Part shown: positions 16,742 through 25,924 of the stretch, one piece after another
Position numbering within the stretch: position 1 is the stretch's first letter
How the letters are laid out: the number at the start of each line of letters is the position of its first letter
Assembly (NCBI GenBank): GCA_002709235.1
Contig: PAQI01000002.1
Span: 200,810-252,542 of the forward strand
Direction of reading: 5' to 3'
From: Hirschia sp.
Lineage (GTDB): Bacteria > Pseudomonadota > Alphaproteobacteria > Caulobacterales > Hyphomonadaceae
DNA length: 51,733 nucleotides
Translations under genes and position numbers: made by a program
Notes under the pieces: generated by a model
Seen by the model: only the letters and a program-made list of their open reading frames with translations
Told to the model about the DNA's origin: nothing
Database searches by the model: none

Positions 16742-17881
16742 CTATATCCTGGCGAAGCAATTGCGGATTTCCTGAACAAAGGTCTCGGGCTGTTCGAAAG
16801 CGGCGAAATGACCGCCCTTGTCCAGTTCGTTCCAGTGGATGATGTCCTTGAGGTGTTTGTCTGCCCAGCGGCGCGATGGCCGAAACAGTTCGCGCGGAAA
16901 GATGCTGACGCCGATCGGCATGGACACTTCCTGAGAACTGAAGGTGGAGGCACCGCTTTCCCAGTAGAGCCGGCCAGATGAGGTCGCATTGGCGGGCAAC
17001 CAGTAGAACATGATATTGTCCAGCATGGCGTCCATGGACAATGCGCTTTCCGGTGTGCCGTCATTGTCAGTCCAGGCGTGGTATTTTTCGTAGATCCATG
17101 CTGCCTGACCGGCGGGTGAATCGGTCAAACCGTAACCCAGTGTCTGCGGGCGGGTGCCTTGTTGCTTGGCATAGCCGGAATCATGATCATTGTAGAATTG
17201 CATTGATCCCAGGCAGGCTTTTTCAGCATCGGTGAGGTCGTCGGTCAGGTCTTCAGGCGTGGGGAAGACCAATGGCATGTTGACATGGATGGCCTTGCAT
17301 TCGGGCGGGTTGATCACTGCGATGGCTGTGGTGACCGCCGAGCCCCAATCGCCGCCTTGTGCGACAAACTCATCATAGCCGAGACGCTTCATCAGCTCGA
17401 TCCAGCTCTCTGCGATCTTCAATATGCCCCAGCCCGTAGATGTGGGTTTGTCGGAAAATCCAAAGCCGGGAAGGGACGGGATGACGAGGTGGAAGGCGTC
17501 TTCGGCCTTGCCGCCATGCGCTTGTGGATCGGTGAGCGGTTCGATTACCTCCATGAACTCGATGACCGAGCCTGGCCAGCCATGCGTCATCAGCAGGGGG
17601 CGGGCGGTTTCGACCGGAGAGCGCACATGCAGGAAGTGAATGCCCAGACCGTCAATCGTGGTCTTGAACTGGCCCAGCGCGTTCAGCCGCGTTTCACAGC
17701 GTCTCCAGTCATAGTCTTCGGCCCAATAGCGGCACAGCTCCTGAACCTTCGAGAGCGGGGCCCCCTGGCTCCAGTCATCGACCAGTTCCTTTTCCGGCCA
17801 GCGTGTATTGGCGAGGCGCTGCTTCAGATCGATGAGCGCAGATTCGGGGATATCGAGATGGAATGGTTCAATCGCTGACAT
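16742..17881 (-). CDS. Epoxide hydrolase, EHN-type alpha/beta hydrolase
   Basis: A 379-aa alpha/beta hydrolase that adds water to epoxides. The N-terminal EHN segment (FHLDIPESALIDLKQRLANTRWPE) is followed by the hydrolase core: oxyanion loop HGWPGS (100-105), nucleophile Asp178 in QGGDWGSA, SLPGFGFSDKP, and the catalytic His in KGGHFAAFEQPE near the C-terminus. All three elements are intact, so it should be active. The ATG at 17881 is preceded by AAGGGACG. The substrate may be a natural or xenobiotic epoxide. It lies downstream of ilvD on the same strand with a hairpin between, so it is probably transcribed separately. Confidence 0.9.
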   Translation of the reverse strand: MSAIEPFHLDIPESALIDLKQRLANTRWPEKELVDDWSQGAPLSKVQELCRYWAEDYDWRRCETRLNALGQFKTTIDGLGIHFLHVRSPVETARPLLMTHGWPGSVIEFMEVIEPLTDPQAHGGKAEDAFHLVIPSLPGFGFSDKPTSTGWGILKIAESWIELMKRLGYDEFVAQGGDWGSAVTTAIAVINPPECKAIHVNMPLVFPTPEDLTDDLTDAEKACLGSMQFYNDHDSGYAKQQGTRPQTLGYGLTDSPAGQAAWIYEKYHAWTDNDGTPESALSMDAMLDNIMFYWLPANATSSGRLYWESGASTFSSQEVSMPIGVSIFPRELFRPSRRWADKHLKDIIHWNELDKGGHFAAFEQPETFVQEIRNCFARI

Positions 17882-17943
17882 GGCGTCCCTTGCAGTCATT
17901 CGGGGCAAAAAATGTTATCGTGTCATATCTTTCCCCGGCTGTC

Positions 17944-17967
17944 CCCTGACGGCCTGAGCCGTCAGGG
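17944..17967 (-). terminator. Perfect 10-bp hairpin after ilvD
   Basis: CCCTGACGGC and GCCGTCAGGG flank a four-base CTGA loop, 18 bases past the ilvD stop on the minus strand. No U tract follows, so it may be a weak or Rho-assisted terminator. Confidence 0.5.
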
Positions 17968-17985
17968 AAATAGGGTCATGCCGGA

Positions 17986-19698
17986 TCAGATATCCGCATA
18001 GGTGTGTTTTTCGGCCTGGGCGCCGGGGTGGGTGGTGGCACCCAGATGGGCCGGGCCGACGGTCTGGACATATTTCCACAACGCACCGGATGCGTAATTG
18101 TTTTCCTTGCGCTTGAAGGCGCGTTTGCGGTCCGCAAGCTGATCTGGTGTCAGGCGCACATCGATCGTGCCTTTTTCGGCGTCTATGGTGATGATGTCGC
18201 CATTCTCCACCAGGCCGATGGGCCCGCCATCATAGGCTTCGGGCGTGACATGGCCGATGCAGAAACCACGCGTGCCGCCCGAGAAGCGGCCATCGGTGAT
18301 CAGCGCGACCTTGTCGCCCATGCCCTGACCGTAAAGCGCGGCGGTGGTGGCCAGCATTTCGCGCATGCCGGGGCCGCCCTTGGGGCCTTCATAGCGGATG
18401 ACGAAGACTTCGCCTTCCTTGTAATCCTGCGCCTGTACGGCCTTGAAGCAGTCATCCTCGCCTTCGAACACGCGGGCAGGGCCTGAGAATTTCAGGGTCT
18501 TCATCCCGGCAACCTTCACGATCGCACCATCGGGGGCGAGCGAGCCTTTCAGGACCACGAGACCGCCGGTTGGCGAGAGTGGCTTTGTGGCCGGGTGGAT
18601 GACTTTCTGGGTGGTGTCGAAGACAACGCCTTCGAGGTTTTCGGCAATCGTCTTGCCGGTCACGGTCATGCAGTCACCGTGAATATATCCGCCATCGAGC
18701 AATGTGCGCATCAGCATGGGCATGCCGCCTGCATCGCCCATATCCTTGGCGACATATTCACCGCCGGGCTTGAGGTCTGCGATATAGGGCGTGCGTTTGA
18801 AGACTTCGGCGCAGTCATCCATGGTGAAGGAGATGCCTGCTTCGGCGGCCATAGCGGGCAGGTGCAAGCCACCATTTGTCGAGCCACCGGTTGCGGCAAC
18901 CACTGCGGCGGCATTCTCGAATGCTTCGCGGGTGCAGATGTCGCGTGGGCGGATGTTGAGCTTGATCATGTTCATGACCGCCTCGCCGGAAGCAATGGCG
19001 TAGGCGTCGCGGCTTTCATAGGCGGCGGGCAGGGCTGCGGAAAGCGGCAGGGCCAGGCCGATGGCCTCTGACACACATGCCATTGTGTTGGCGGTGTATT
19101 GCCCACCACATGCACCCGCACCGGGGCAGGCGACCTTTTCCAGCGCGCGCAATTCGTCTTCGGACATGTTACCGGCGGAATTCTGGCCAACGCCTTCGAA
19201 CACATCGATCACCGTGACGTCGCGATCCTTCCAGCGGCCCGGCAGGATTGATCCGCCATAGAGGAAGACCGATGGCACGTTGAGGCGCAGCATGGCCATC
19301 ATCATGCCCGGCAGGGATTTGTCGCAACCTGCAAGGCCCACCAGTGCATCATAGGAGTGGCCGCGCATGGTGAGTTCCACGCTGTCGGCGATCACATCGC
19401 GGCTGACGAGGGAGGAGCGCATGCCCTCCGTGCCCATGGCGATACCGTCCGTGACGGTGATGGTGCAGAATTCACGGGGTGTGCCGAGCGCCTTTTTCAC
19501 GCCTTCGGAAACAGCATGCGCCTGTCGCATCAGGGCGATATTACAGGGCGCGGCCTCGTTCCAGGCGGCAGCGACGCCGACGAAAGGCTGTTCGATTTCC
19601 TTGGTGCCAAGACCCATTGCGTAATAATAGGACCGCTGGGGTGCCTTGCTGGGGCCCACGGTGACATGGCGGGAGGGGAGTTTCGACTTGTCGACCAT
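17986..19698 (-). CDS. ilvD: Dihydroxy-acid dehydratase
   Basis: Dehydrates 2,3-dihydroxy-3-methylbutanoate (and the methylpentanoate analogue) to the 2-keto acids of valine, leucine and isoleucine synthesis. The 570-aa length and motifs are standard: PCNIALM (C52), [18 protein letters not shown] (cluster Cys), [17 protein letters not shown] (third Cys), [13 protein letters not shown] and [19 protein letters not shown] near the C-terminus. The three Cys should bind an Fe-S cluster, which makes the enzyme oxygen-sensitive. It is transcribed away from the MBL hydrolase gene across a 269-base divergent region. The start is the first ATG, in front of the conserved N-terminus. Confidence 0.95.
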   Translation of the reverse strand: MVDKSKLPSRHVTVGPSKAPQRSYYYAMGLGTKEIEQPFVGVAAAWNEAAPCNIALMRQAHAVSEGVKKALGTPREFCTITVTDGIAMGTEGMRSSLVSRDVIADSVELTMRGHSYDALVGLAGCDKSLPGMMMAMLRLNVPSVFLYGGSILPGRWKDRDVTVIDVFEGVGQNSAGNMSEDELRALEKVACPGAGACGGQYTANTMACVSEAIGLALPLSAALPAAYESRDAYAIASGEAVMNMIKLNIRPRDICTREAFENAAAVVAATGGSTNGGLHLPAMAAEAGISFTMDDCAEVFKRTPYIADLKPGGEYVAKDMGDAGGMPMLMRTLLDGGYIHGDCMTVTGKTIAENLEGVVFDTTQKVIHPATKPLSPTGGLVVLKGSLAPDGAIVKVAGMKTLKFSGPARVFEGEDDCFKAVQAQDYKEGEVFVIRYEGPKGGPGMREMLATTAALYGQGMGDKVALITDGRFSGGTRGFCIGHVTPEAYDGGPIGLVENGDIITIDAEKGTIDVRLTPDQLADRKRAFKRKENNYASGALWKYVQTVGPAHLGATTHPGAQAEKHTYADI

Positions 19699-19922
19699 GA
19701 TTATGCTCTTGCCTTGAGATCAAATATTGGAAGTTTACGCGCGGGTTATGGACCATTCAAAGCCCGGCAGGAAGGGGCTTATTCCCCCGAATGCCATGCA
19801 AATTTGCAGGTAAGAGGTGGGTGATTTCAGGATTCGCGCAGGTCGGGGCTGGCTGATATTTTGTGGTGCGAGACAGCTTTATGGGTTGCTTTACGCAACG
19901 ATACGCCTTGTAAGGTCTCGCT

Positions 19923-19942
19923 TGACCTTTAGGTTAAGGTCA
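19923..19942. promoter_or_regulatory. Palindromic operator candidate upstream of the MBL hydrolase
   Basis: TGACCTT and AAGGTCA are perfect 7-base arms around a 6-base spacer, ending 25 bases before the MBL start. The size and position suit a dimeric repressor of the TetR or MarR kind binding near the promoter. No regulator gene adjoins it in this window. Confidence 0.4.
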
Positions 19943-19967
19943 CACCTCGTCTCGAAAGCATAATGTA

Positions 19968-21026
19968 ATGGATGAATCCAAGGCTGGGAAAACGCGCCGG
20001 GTAAAGCTCGACTATCCCTTTGAAGAACAACCCCAACGCGGTCAGACAATCGATGTCGCGCCGGGGGTCAAATGGATCAGCATGGATCTGCCCTTTGCGG
20101 GCCTTCGCTGGATCAATCTGTGGCTGATCGAGGAAGATGATGGGTATGCGCTGGTCGATACCGGCATGAACCTGAAACAGACCAAGCAGGAATGGGAAGC
20201 GCTGTTCGAAGGCCCCCTCAAGGGCAAGCGGCTGACGCGCATATTGATCACCCATATGCATCCTGACCATGTCGGGCTGGCGGGCTGGCTGTGTGAGCGG
20301 TTTGGCATCGACATGTGGATGAGCCGACTGGAATATGTCTCTTGTCGCATGCTTGTGGGTGATACCGGCCGCGCGGCACCAGAAGATACGGTGGATTTCT
20401 TCCGCAAGGCCGGTTGGGATGACGAGGTGCTCGACCTGCTTCGCAAGCGCTATGGCAGCTTCGGCAAGGGTGTCTACAATCTGCCCTCACGCTTTGTTCG
20501 GATGAGTGATGGAGATGTGATCCGCATCGGCAAGCAGGACTGGCGAGTGATTACTGGCTCGGGGCACAGCCCGGAACATTCCTGCCTTTACAATGATGAA
20601 TTGAAACTTCTGATCTCCGGCGATCAGCTGCTGCCACGGATTTCATCGAATGTGTCGGTGCATCCGACGGAACCGGAAGCGGACCCATTGTCGGACTGGC
20701 TGGAGAGTTGTGAGAAGCTGATCCGGGAAACTGATCCCGATGTCCTGACGCTGCCAGCGCACAACAAGGTGTTTTATGGGGCGCATAAGCGCCTTCAGGC
20801 ACTGATTGACGGCCATGAGCGTTCGCTTGACCGGCTGGAGGCGCATCTGGAAGAGCCCCGGCGTGCGCTGGACTGCTTTGTCTCGCTCTTCGGGCGGCAG
20901 GTGGGCGCAGAAGACATGTATTCGGCCACGGGCGAAGCATTGGCGCATCTGAACTGGCTGCGGTTCAAGGGCAGGGCGACGCGAGAATTGCGCGATGGCG
21001 TCTATCTTTACAGCCGTTCGTCTTGA
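19968..21026 (+). CDS. MBL-fold metallo-hydrolase
   Basis: A 352-aa metallo-beta-lactamase-fold enzyme with the zinc motif HMHPDH (H96, H98, D100, H101) in LITHMHPDHVGLAGWL, a second His in GSGHSPEH, the bridging Asp in ISGDQLLP and the late His in LPAHNKVF. The C-terminal 100 residues are helical. Members with this layout hydrolyse thioesters, lactones or phosphoesters and often sit with fatty-acid or aromatic catabolism genes; the substrate is not clear here. A palindrome upstream suggests repressor control. It is divergent from ilvD. Confidence 0.88.
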   Translation: MDESKAGKTRRVKLDYPFEEQPQRGQTIDVAPGVKWISMDLPFAGLRWINLWLIEEDDGYALVDTGMNLKQTKQEWEALFEGPLKGKRLTRILITHMHPDHVGLAGWLCERFGIDMWMSRLEYVSCRMLVGDTGRAAPEDTVDFFRKAGWDDEVLDLLRKRYGSFGKGVYNLPSRFVRMSDGDVIRIGKQDWRVITGSGHSPEHSCLYNDELKLLISGDQLLPRISSNVSVHPTEPEADPLSDWLESCEKLIRETDPDVLTLPAHNKVFYGAHKRLQALIDGHERSLDRLEAHLEEPRRALDCFVSLFGRQVGAEDMYSATGEALAHLNWLRFKGRATRELRDGVYLYSRSS

Positions 21027-21102
21027 CGCGCGGCCCGCATCAGCGTTGATCTGCTGAACAAAGCGTCATCTTGAACGCGTTGCGGGCGGAGCCAGAACAG
21101 AC

Positions 21103-21408
21103 ATGCCAATCCAGGACAGGCCACCTCCGCCGGAACCCTCCAAAGAGCGCACAAAGGGCTGGGGCGTGATCGGGCTGGCGCTCGTAGTTATCGGCTTCGT
21201 TGTATATATCGCATTTTTCATACTCGTAGCGGCGACGGGGCTGTCCGGTGCCACCAGTCCCGACATGCTGCCAATGTCGCTGATGCTGGTCGCTGGCCTG
21301 AGCGTGCTTTGCTTTGTGGTGGGTGTTGGCGTACTGATCGCCAAGGTTTTGATCGATCGCGTGTTCGATCGCGAAGACGGATATTATTCCAGACATATCG
21401 AAAGGTGA
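21103..21408 (+). CDS. Small two-helix membrane protein
   Basis: A 101-aa protein with a Pro-rich, charged N-terminus (PIQDRPPPPEPSKERTKG), two membrane helices (about 20-46, GVIGLALVVIGFVVYIAFFILVA, and 60-86, LMLVAGLSVLCFVVGVGVLIAK) and a charged C-terminus DREDGYYSRHIER. No family recognised. It is followed after six bases by the YbjQ-like gene and then by lepB, so the three appear to form an operon. It could be a membrane partner of one of them. Confidence 0.78.
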   Translation: MPIQDRPPPPEPSKERTKGWGVIGLALVVIGFVVYIAFFILVAATGLSGATSPDMLPMSLMLVAGLSVLCFVVGVGVLIAKVLIDRVFDREDGYYSRHIER

Positions 21409-21414
21409 TCTCAG

Positions 21415-21729
21415 ATGATCATTACGACATCCGATCTGGTCGCAGGCCGGGACATCGTGGAAGCGCTGGGCGTTGTGCGTGGAAATGTGGTCCGGGCGCG
21501 ATTTGTGGGGACGGACTTTCTCGCCGGGCTGCGCATGCTTGCGGGCGGTGAGGTCAATGAATACACCAAGCTCATGGCGGAAGCGCGTGAACAGGCCGTG
21601 GACCGGATGATCCGTGATGCCCAGCTGGTGAATGCGGATGCGATTGTCGCCATGAGATTGACAACAAGCATGATCATGCAGGGCGCTGCAGAGATTCTGG
21701 CATATGGAACGGCGGTGCGATTGGCATGA
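21415..21729 (+). CDS. YbjQ/UPF0145 family protein
   Basis: A 104-aa cytoplasmic protein of the YbjQ (DUF74) family, which forms pentamers with a dodecin-like or heavy-metal-binding fold. Typical blocks are MIITTSDLVAGRDIVEALGVVRGNVVRAR, YTKLMAEAREQAVDRMI and LVNADAIVAMRLTTSMIMQGAAEILAYGTAV. Its role is unknown; some homologues are linked to metal or stress responses. The stop overlaps the lepB start by four bases (ATGA), so translation is coupled. Confidence 0.9.
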   Translation: MIITTSDLVAGRDIVEALGVVRGNVVRARFVGTDFLAGLRMLAGGEVNEYTKLMAEAREQAVDRMIRDAQLVNADAIVAMRLTTSMIMQGAAEILAYGTAVRLA

Positions 21730-22640
21730 CTATGGACGTAAAACACGACACGCCAGAGGATGAAACTGACCCGGAGTCCGGTGAGGAGAAGCTGTCCGGC
21801 CTTCAGTGGTGGTTGAACGAAGCGCGGGAAATGGTGATGACCGTGCTCGTGCTGTTGCCTTTCTGGCTGGTCTTTACGTCTTTCATTTATGAGCTGCGCG
21901 TCATTCCGTCCGAAAGCATGGTGCCGACATTGCTGGTGGGGGACCGGGTGACCGTGGCCAAGTTTTCCTATGGCTATAACCGCAATTCTCCCGCACTGGG
22001 CATTGGTCGCTGGTTTACCAAGGATGATGTGAATGATCCTGATGAGCGCCTGTTCGGCTCCATGCCCAAGCGCGGCGATGTCGTGGTGTTTCGTCACCCC
22101 AATGACAATATCGTCCTGATCAAGCGCCTGATCGGCATGCCGGGCGACACGCTCCAGATGAAGGATGGTCAGCTGATCATCAATGGTGAACCGGTCAAAC
22201 GAGAATTTGTGCGGCGGCTTCGATATCGTCAGAAACACAAGGATGCTGATCAGCGTATCCTTGTAGATGCGGTGGAATATCGCGAAACCCTGCCCAATGG
22301 GGTTTCCTATCTGACGCTCGATAACGTCAACAAGGTTGGCTATGAGAACACCCCGCTGTTCACCATTCCCGAGGGGGATGTGTTCATGATGGGCGATAAT
22401 CGCGACAATTCAGAAGATAGCCGATCCCCCTATGGGCACCCGGAACTGGCACGTGAACAACCCTATGGCTGGGACCGCAAGGTGATGAATTTCACAACGC
22501 CGACAGCTATCGGATATGTGCCACTGGATCACCTGCTGGGACGCGCCGATACGGTGCTGTTCACGCTCTATGGGTGCAAGGAAACAGAAACCACCGTGTG
22601 TTTCAAACCGCGACTCTGGTCGTCCTTCAAGGACAAGTAG
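21726..22640 (+). CDS. lepB: Signal peptidase I
   Basis: Cleaves Sec and Tat signal peptides on the periplasmic side of the inner membrane. The 304-aa protein has one strong N-terminal membrane helix (about 37-57, VMTVLVLLPFWLVFTSFIYEL), the catalytic Ser64 in VIPSESMVPTLLVGDR, the general-base Lys133 in LIKRLIGMPGD, and box E MGDNRDNSEDSRSPYG. Only one anchor is seen, as is usual in alphaproteobacteria, and the catalytic insert is of normal size. Its ATG overlaps the stop of the YbjQ-like gene. Normally essential. Confidence 0.95.
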   Translation: MTMDVKHDTPEDETDPESGEEKLSGLQWWLNEAREMVMTVLVLLPFWLVFTSFIYELRVIPSESMVPTLLVGDRVTVAKFSYGYNRNSPALGIGRWFTKDDVNDPDERLFGSMPKRGDVVVFRHPNDNIVLIKRLIGMPGDTLQMKDGQLIINGEPVKREFVRRLRYRQKHKDADQRILVDAVEYRETLPNGVSYLTLDNVNKVGYENTPLFTIPEGDVFMMGDNRDNSEDSRSPYGHPELAREQPYGWDRKVMNFTTPTAIGYVPLDHLLGRADTVLFTLYGCKETETTVCFKPRLWSSFKDK

Positions 22641-22780
22641 GGCGTCAGAGCGGGACGATTCGCGTGTCAGGCGCATTTCAAGCTGCGTTACATTCTGGCA
22701 AGATTCTTGTGTCAGGCCCTATTGGGGTAACATCACTTGCATCATTCGATGCTTGTGGGCGGAAAGATACGCGGTCGTAT

Positions 22781-23911
22781 ATGCAGGTACGCACCATTCA
22801 TCCAGACGACCTCTCACACAAGGATGTGAGGGAGTGGGAGGCCATTCGCTCGGAAAGCGAACGGTTTCGCAGTCCCTATTATTCTGCAGAGTTCGCGCGT
22901 GTGCTGGGTGGTTGCCGAAAGGATGCGCGTATCATCATTGCCAGGCGCGATGACGGCGAAGCGCTCGCCTTTGTACCGGTGCAGATTTCCAGGCTGGGCA
23001 TGGCGCGTCCGCTGGGTTCACCCTTCACCGATTGCAGTGGACCGATCCTGCGGCTGGGTGATGAGGAAATCCTGCCCTCGATTTTGCGGTCCGCGGGTGT
23101 GACGGCTTATGGCTATGCGGGACTGGATGATTCTCTGGGCGTATTCAGCGAACATCATCGCGCTGAAACGCTCGCCTATATCGCAGATCTCAGCCCGGGC
23201 TTTGAAGCCTATCTGGAAAGTCGACGTTCCGCCTATCCCAAGCATTTCAAGAAGGCCCGCAGATTGTCGCGCCAGGCGGCTCGTGAAGCCGGCGAGCTGG
23301 AGGTTTGCTTTCATGAGCCAGCCCCTGACATTCTTGAGACATTGATCAGCTGGAAGCGCGAGCAATATCAACGCACAGGCCTGCATGACGTGCTGGCACC
23401 AGACTGGTCGCGTGCCATGCTGCATGCCTGTCTTACATCCGAATCGCCGATCCTCAGTGGTGTGCTGACGACACTGCGCATTGACGGCAAGCTCGCCGCG
23501 ATCGAGCTGGGCTTGCGGTCACATGATGTGCTGCATGGCTGGATTGCCGGATATAATCAGGATTTTGCCAATTACTCGCCGGGCATTCTGCTGCAGGAGC
23601 GTCTTCTTCAGGGCGCGTGTGAGGCAGGAATCAAGCGCGCTGACCTTGGAGGCGGTGCGCATCACTACAAGAAATATTATGGCAGCGACACCGTGGCGTT
23701 GAGCGAAGGCCTTGTGCCGGCCTGCGGCTTTGGGGGCGCGACCCGCAGTATGCTGGGCGATGCCTGGATGATGCTGGAGCGGGCTCCGCTGGGCCCTGCG
23801 GCGCGTTTTGCCGGAAGCGCGCGCAGGCGTCTGGACAATATTCTCGCTGTTGAAACAACCTTTGGTGGTCGGGCACGCGGTGTCCTGAATGCGTTCAACA
23901 AGCCAGGTTAG
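22781..23911 (+). CDS. FemAB/BioF2-like GNAT acyltransferase (CelD/BcsL type)
   Basis: A 376-aa protein with a double GNAT fold of the FemAB-related type. Seen: ISRLGMARPLGSPFTDCSGPILRL, the basic stretch AYPKHFKKARRLSRQ, LRIDGKLAAIELGLRSHDVLHGWIAGYNQDFANYSPGILLQERLL and RADLGGGAHHYKKYYG, the last being the hallmark of BioF2/CelD-like acyltransferases often found with exopolysaccharide synthesis. The donor and acceptor are unknown. I chose the ATG at 22781, at the first conserved region; the extension upstream has no family likeness. No strong ribosome binding site is seen. Confidence 0.82.
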   Translation: MQVRTIHPDDLSHKDVREWEAIRSESERFRSPYYSAEFARVLGGCRKDARIIIARRDDGEALAFVPVQISRLGMARPLGSPFTDCSGPILRLGDEEILPSILRSAGVTAYGYAGLDDSLGVFSEHHRAETLAYIADLSPGFEAYLESRRSAYPKHFKKARRLSRQAAREAGELEVCFHEPAPDILETLISWKREQYQRTGLHDVLAPDWSRAMLHACLTSESPILSGVLTTLRIDGKLAAIELGLRSHDVLHGWIAGYNQDFANYSPGILLQERLLQGACEAGIKRADLGGGAHHYKKYYGSDTVALSEGLVPACGFGGATRSMLGDAWMMLERAPLGPAARFAGSARRRLDNILAVETTFGGRARGVLNAFNKPG

Positions 23912-24027
23912 CATGTATTCACAGCATCACCTGCTTGCCGTACTGATCACACAAGGCTAGACCGTGATGAAAGCGGGGTGGGCCCCATCGCAAGCAATTG
24001 GCGCGGGGCGTCCAGAGCGGAATATGA

Positions 24028-24642
24028 ATGTCGAGCGATAAGCATAGTAATAACGGTCGCTCTGGGAAGACCGGCGGACGGATCATCGTCGTGCGACATG
24101 GTAAGCCGAACCTCGACAGGAATGCCGGGCCACGCCTGAACTGGCGCGAATATCGTGACTGGTGGGCAGCCTATGAGCGGGCGTCGCTGGTGGATGGGCA
24201 GACCCCTCCCAAGCGCCTTCTGCATGTGGCCAAGGATGCGCCCTATCTGTTTGCATCCGTGCGTCCGCGTGCCATCGAAACAGCGCGTGCCATTGCCGGA
24301 GATCGTGAAATCATCACCGATGAAGTGTTTGTCGAGGCACCATTGCCGCCTCCAAACTGGTCGGATAGGCGCAAATATCTTCCCAAGACTTGGAATCTCA
24401 TTGCGCGTGTGGCCTGGATGCTTGGGCATGCAGATGGTGATGAACATATCAGTGAGACGCGTATCCGCGCAGACAAGGCCGCAGAAAAGCTGATCGCGGC
24501 ATCTGGCGATCATGATGTAGTGCTGGCGGCGCATGGTTGGTTCAATCGCATGCTGCGCCCGGCGCTCAAAAAACGCGGCTGGGTCTGTCGCCGGGATGGT
24601 GGTGACAGCTATTGGTCTTTTCGGGTTTATGAAAAACTCTGA
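24028..24642 (+). CDS. Histidine phosphatase superfamily protein
   Basis: A 204-aa phosphatase of the phosphoglycerate-mutase-like branch. The phospho-accepting His is in IIVVRHGKPNLDRN, the pocket Arg in ASVRPRAIETARAI, an acidic residue in FVEAPLPPPNW and the second His in LAAHGWFNRMLRP. All catalytic positions are present. The substrate is unknown: a phosphosugar, phosphoprotein or small metabolite. The start gives MSSDKHSNNGRSG before the first strand. A nearby ATG at 24024 in another frame stops after five codons. The xseB operon begins 75 bases downstream. Confidence 0.88.
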   Translation: MSSDKHSNNGRSGKTGGRIIVVRHGKPNLDRNAGPRLNWREYRDWWAAYERASLVDGQTPPKRLLHVAKDAPYLFASVRPRAIETARAIAGDREIITDEVFVEAPLPPPNWSDRRKYLPKTWNLIARVAWMLGHADGDEHISETRIRADKAAEKLIAASGDHDVVLAAHGWFNRMLRPALKKRGWVCRRDGGDSYWSFRVYEKL

Positions 24643-24717
24643 TCCTAAATCGGTTTGATGGTTGTTAGCAGGCGCGACGGGCACTAGTGTCGCGTGACCT
24701 TGCAAGGGAGATACATC

Positions 24718-24972
24718 ATGGCGTCCGTCGCTTCCAAAAGAGATATCAGCAAGATGAATTTCGAGGACGCGCTTGGCGAACTTGAGGGCATCGTTCAGCA
24801 GCTTGAAGATGGCGATGTTCCTCTTGAAGAGTCGATCGTGATCTATGAACGCGGCGATCAGCTTCGACGGCATTGTGAAGGCAAGCTGAAGGAAGCAGAG
24901 CTCAAGGTCGAGAAAATCGTCCTTGGTCCCGATGGTCAGGCACGTTCAACCGAGCCGGTTGAGGAATCATGA
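24718..24972 (+). CDS. xseB: Exodeoxyribonuclease VII small subunit
   Basis: An 84-aa helical subunit that joins XseA to form exonuclease VII, which degrades single-stranded DNA from both ends. FEDALGELEGIVQQLEDGDVPLEESI and YERGDQLRRHCEGKLKEAELKVEKI match the family closely. The ATG at 24718 follows AAGGGAG; the earlier in-frame start is poorer. The stop overlaps the ispA start by ATGA. The order xseB-ispA-dxs is common in proteobacteria. xseA is not in the window. Confidence 0.94.
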   Translation: MASVASKRDISKMNFEDALGELEGIVQQLEDGDVPLEESIVIYERGDQLRRHCEGKLKEAELKVEKIVLGPDGQARSTEPVEES

Positions 24973-25886
24973 CCGCAGGTGATCTGGGTGCCACCGAAGA
25001 TTTTGGTCTGAAGCTGCGAGAGATCGCAGATCAGGTCACGGTTGCGCTCGACCGCCTCATTCCTCCCGCTGCAGGACCGGAAATCGACCTGATGCGCGCC
25101 ATGCGCCATGGTGCATTGGGGGGAGGCAAGCGTCTTCGTCCGTTTCTGGTGATCGAAACCGGCCGCCTGTTCGGTGCACCGGAACGTGCGCTCTTGCGGG
25201 CCGGATGTGCGCTGGAATGTGTGCATGCCTATTCGCTGATCCATGATGATCTGCCCTGCATGGATGATGACGAGCTGCGCCATGGCCAGCCCACTGTTCA
25301 CAAGGCCTTTGGTGAAGCAACGGCTGTATTGGCGGGTGATGCGCTTTTGACGCTGGCATTCGAGATCCTGACAGCGCTTGAAACCCATCCTGACAGCTCT
25401 GTACGCTGCAAGCTGGTTGGCAAGCTGGCAGTCAGTGCCGGCGCGCGCGGAATGGTCGGTGGCCAGAAGATCGATATGGCACCCCCGCCTGAGGATGATG
25501 ACCAGATGCTGAGCCACCTGGCGCGCATGCAGCGCATGAAGACTGGCGCGCTGATTGGCTGTGCTGTTGAATTTGGTTCAATACTGGGCGGCGCACGGGA
25601 AAATGAGCGTCAGGCACTGAACGGCTTTGCGCATGATCTTGGGCTTGCTTATCAAATCAAGGATGATCTGCTGGATATTCACGGCAATGTGGAGGAGCTT
25701 GGCAAAGCTGTTGCCAAGGATAAAGAAGCTGGAAAGAAAAATTTCGTATCCCTGTTGGGTGAAGATGGGGCAATCGATCGCATTGAAATGCTGGCCTCGC
25801 AGGCGAAGGCGCATCTGGGGATGTTTGGAGAAAAAGGCAATGTCCTCTCCAGGACTGTCGATTTCGTCCTTGAACGCCGCTATTAG
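24969..25886 (+). CDS. ispA: Farnesyl/geranyl diphosphate synthase (polyprenyl synthetase)
   Basis: Condenses isopentenyl diphosphate with dimethylallyl or geranyl diphosphate to make C10-C15 precursors of quinones, undecaprenyl phosphate and carotenoids. The 305-aa protein shows [15 protein letters not shown], the first aspartate-rich motif in [23 protein letters not shown], and the second in [15 protein letters not shown], which bind the magnesium-diphosphate groups. The ATGA overlap with xseB and the 38-base gap to dxs put it in the middle of an isoprenoid operon. Exact chain length needs an assay; C15 is the usual product for this context. Confidence 0.92.
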   Translation: MTAGDLGATEDFGLKLREIADQVTVALDRLIPPAAGPEIDLMRAMRHGALGGGKRLRPFLVIETGRLFGAPERALLRAGCALECVHAYSLIHDDLPCMDDDELRHGQPTVHKAFGEATAVLAGDALLTLAFEILTALETHPDSSVRCKLVGKLAVSAGARGMVGGQKIDMAPPPEDDDQMLSHLARMQRMKTGALIGCAVEFGSILGGARENERQALNGFAHDLGLAYQIKDDLLDIHGNVEELGKAVAKDKEAGKKNFVSLLGEDGAIDRIEMLASQAKAHLGMFGEKGNVLSRTVDFVLERRY

Positions 25887-25924
25887 ACCATAAAAGGGCC
25901 CCGCCAACGGTCCAGAAAAAGTAT

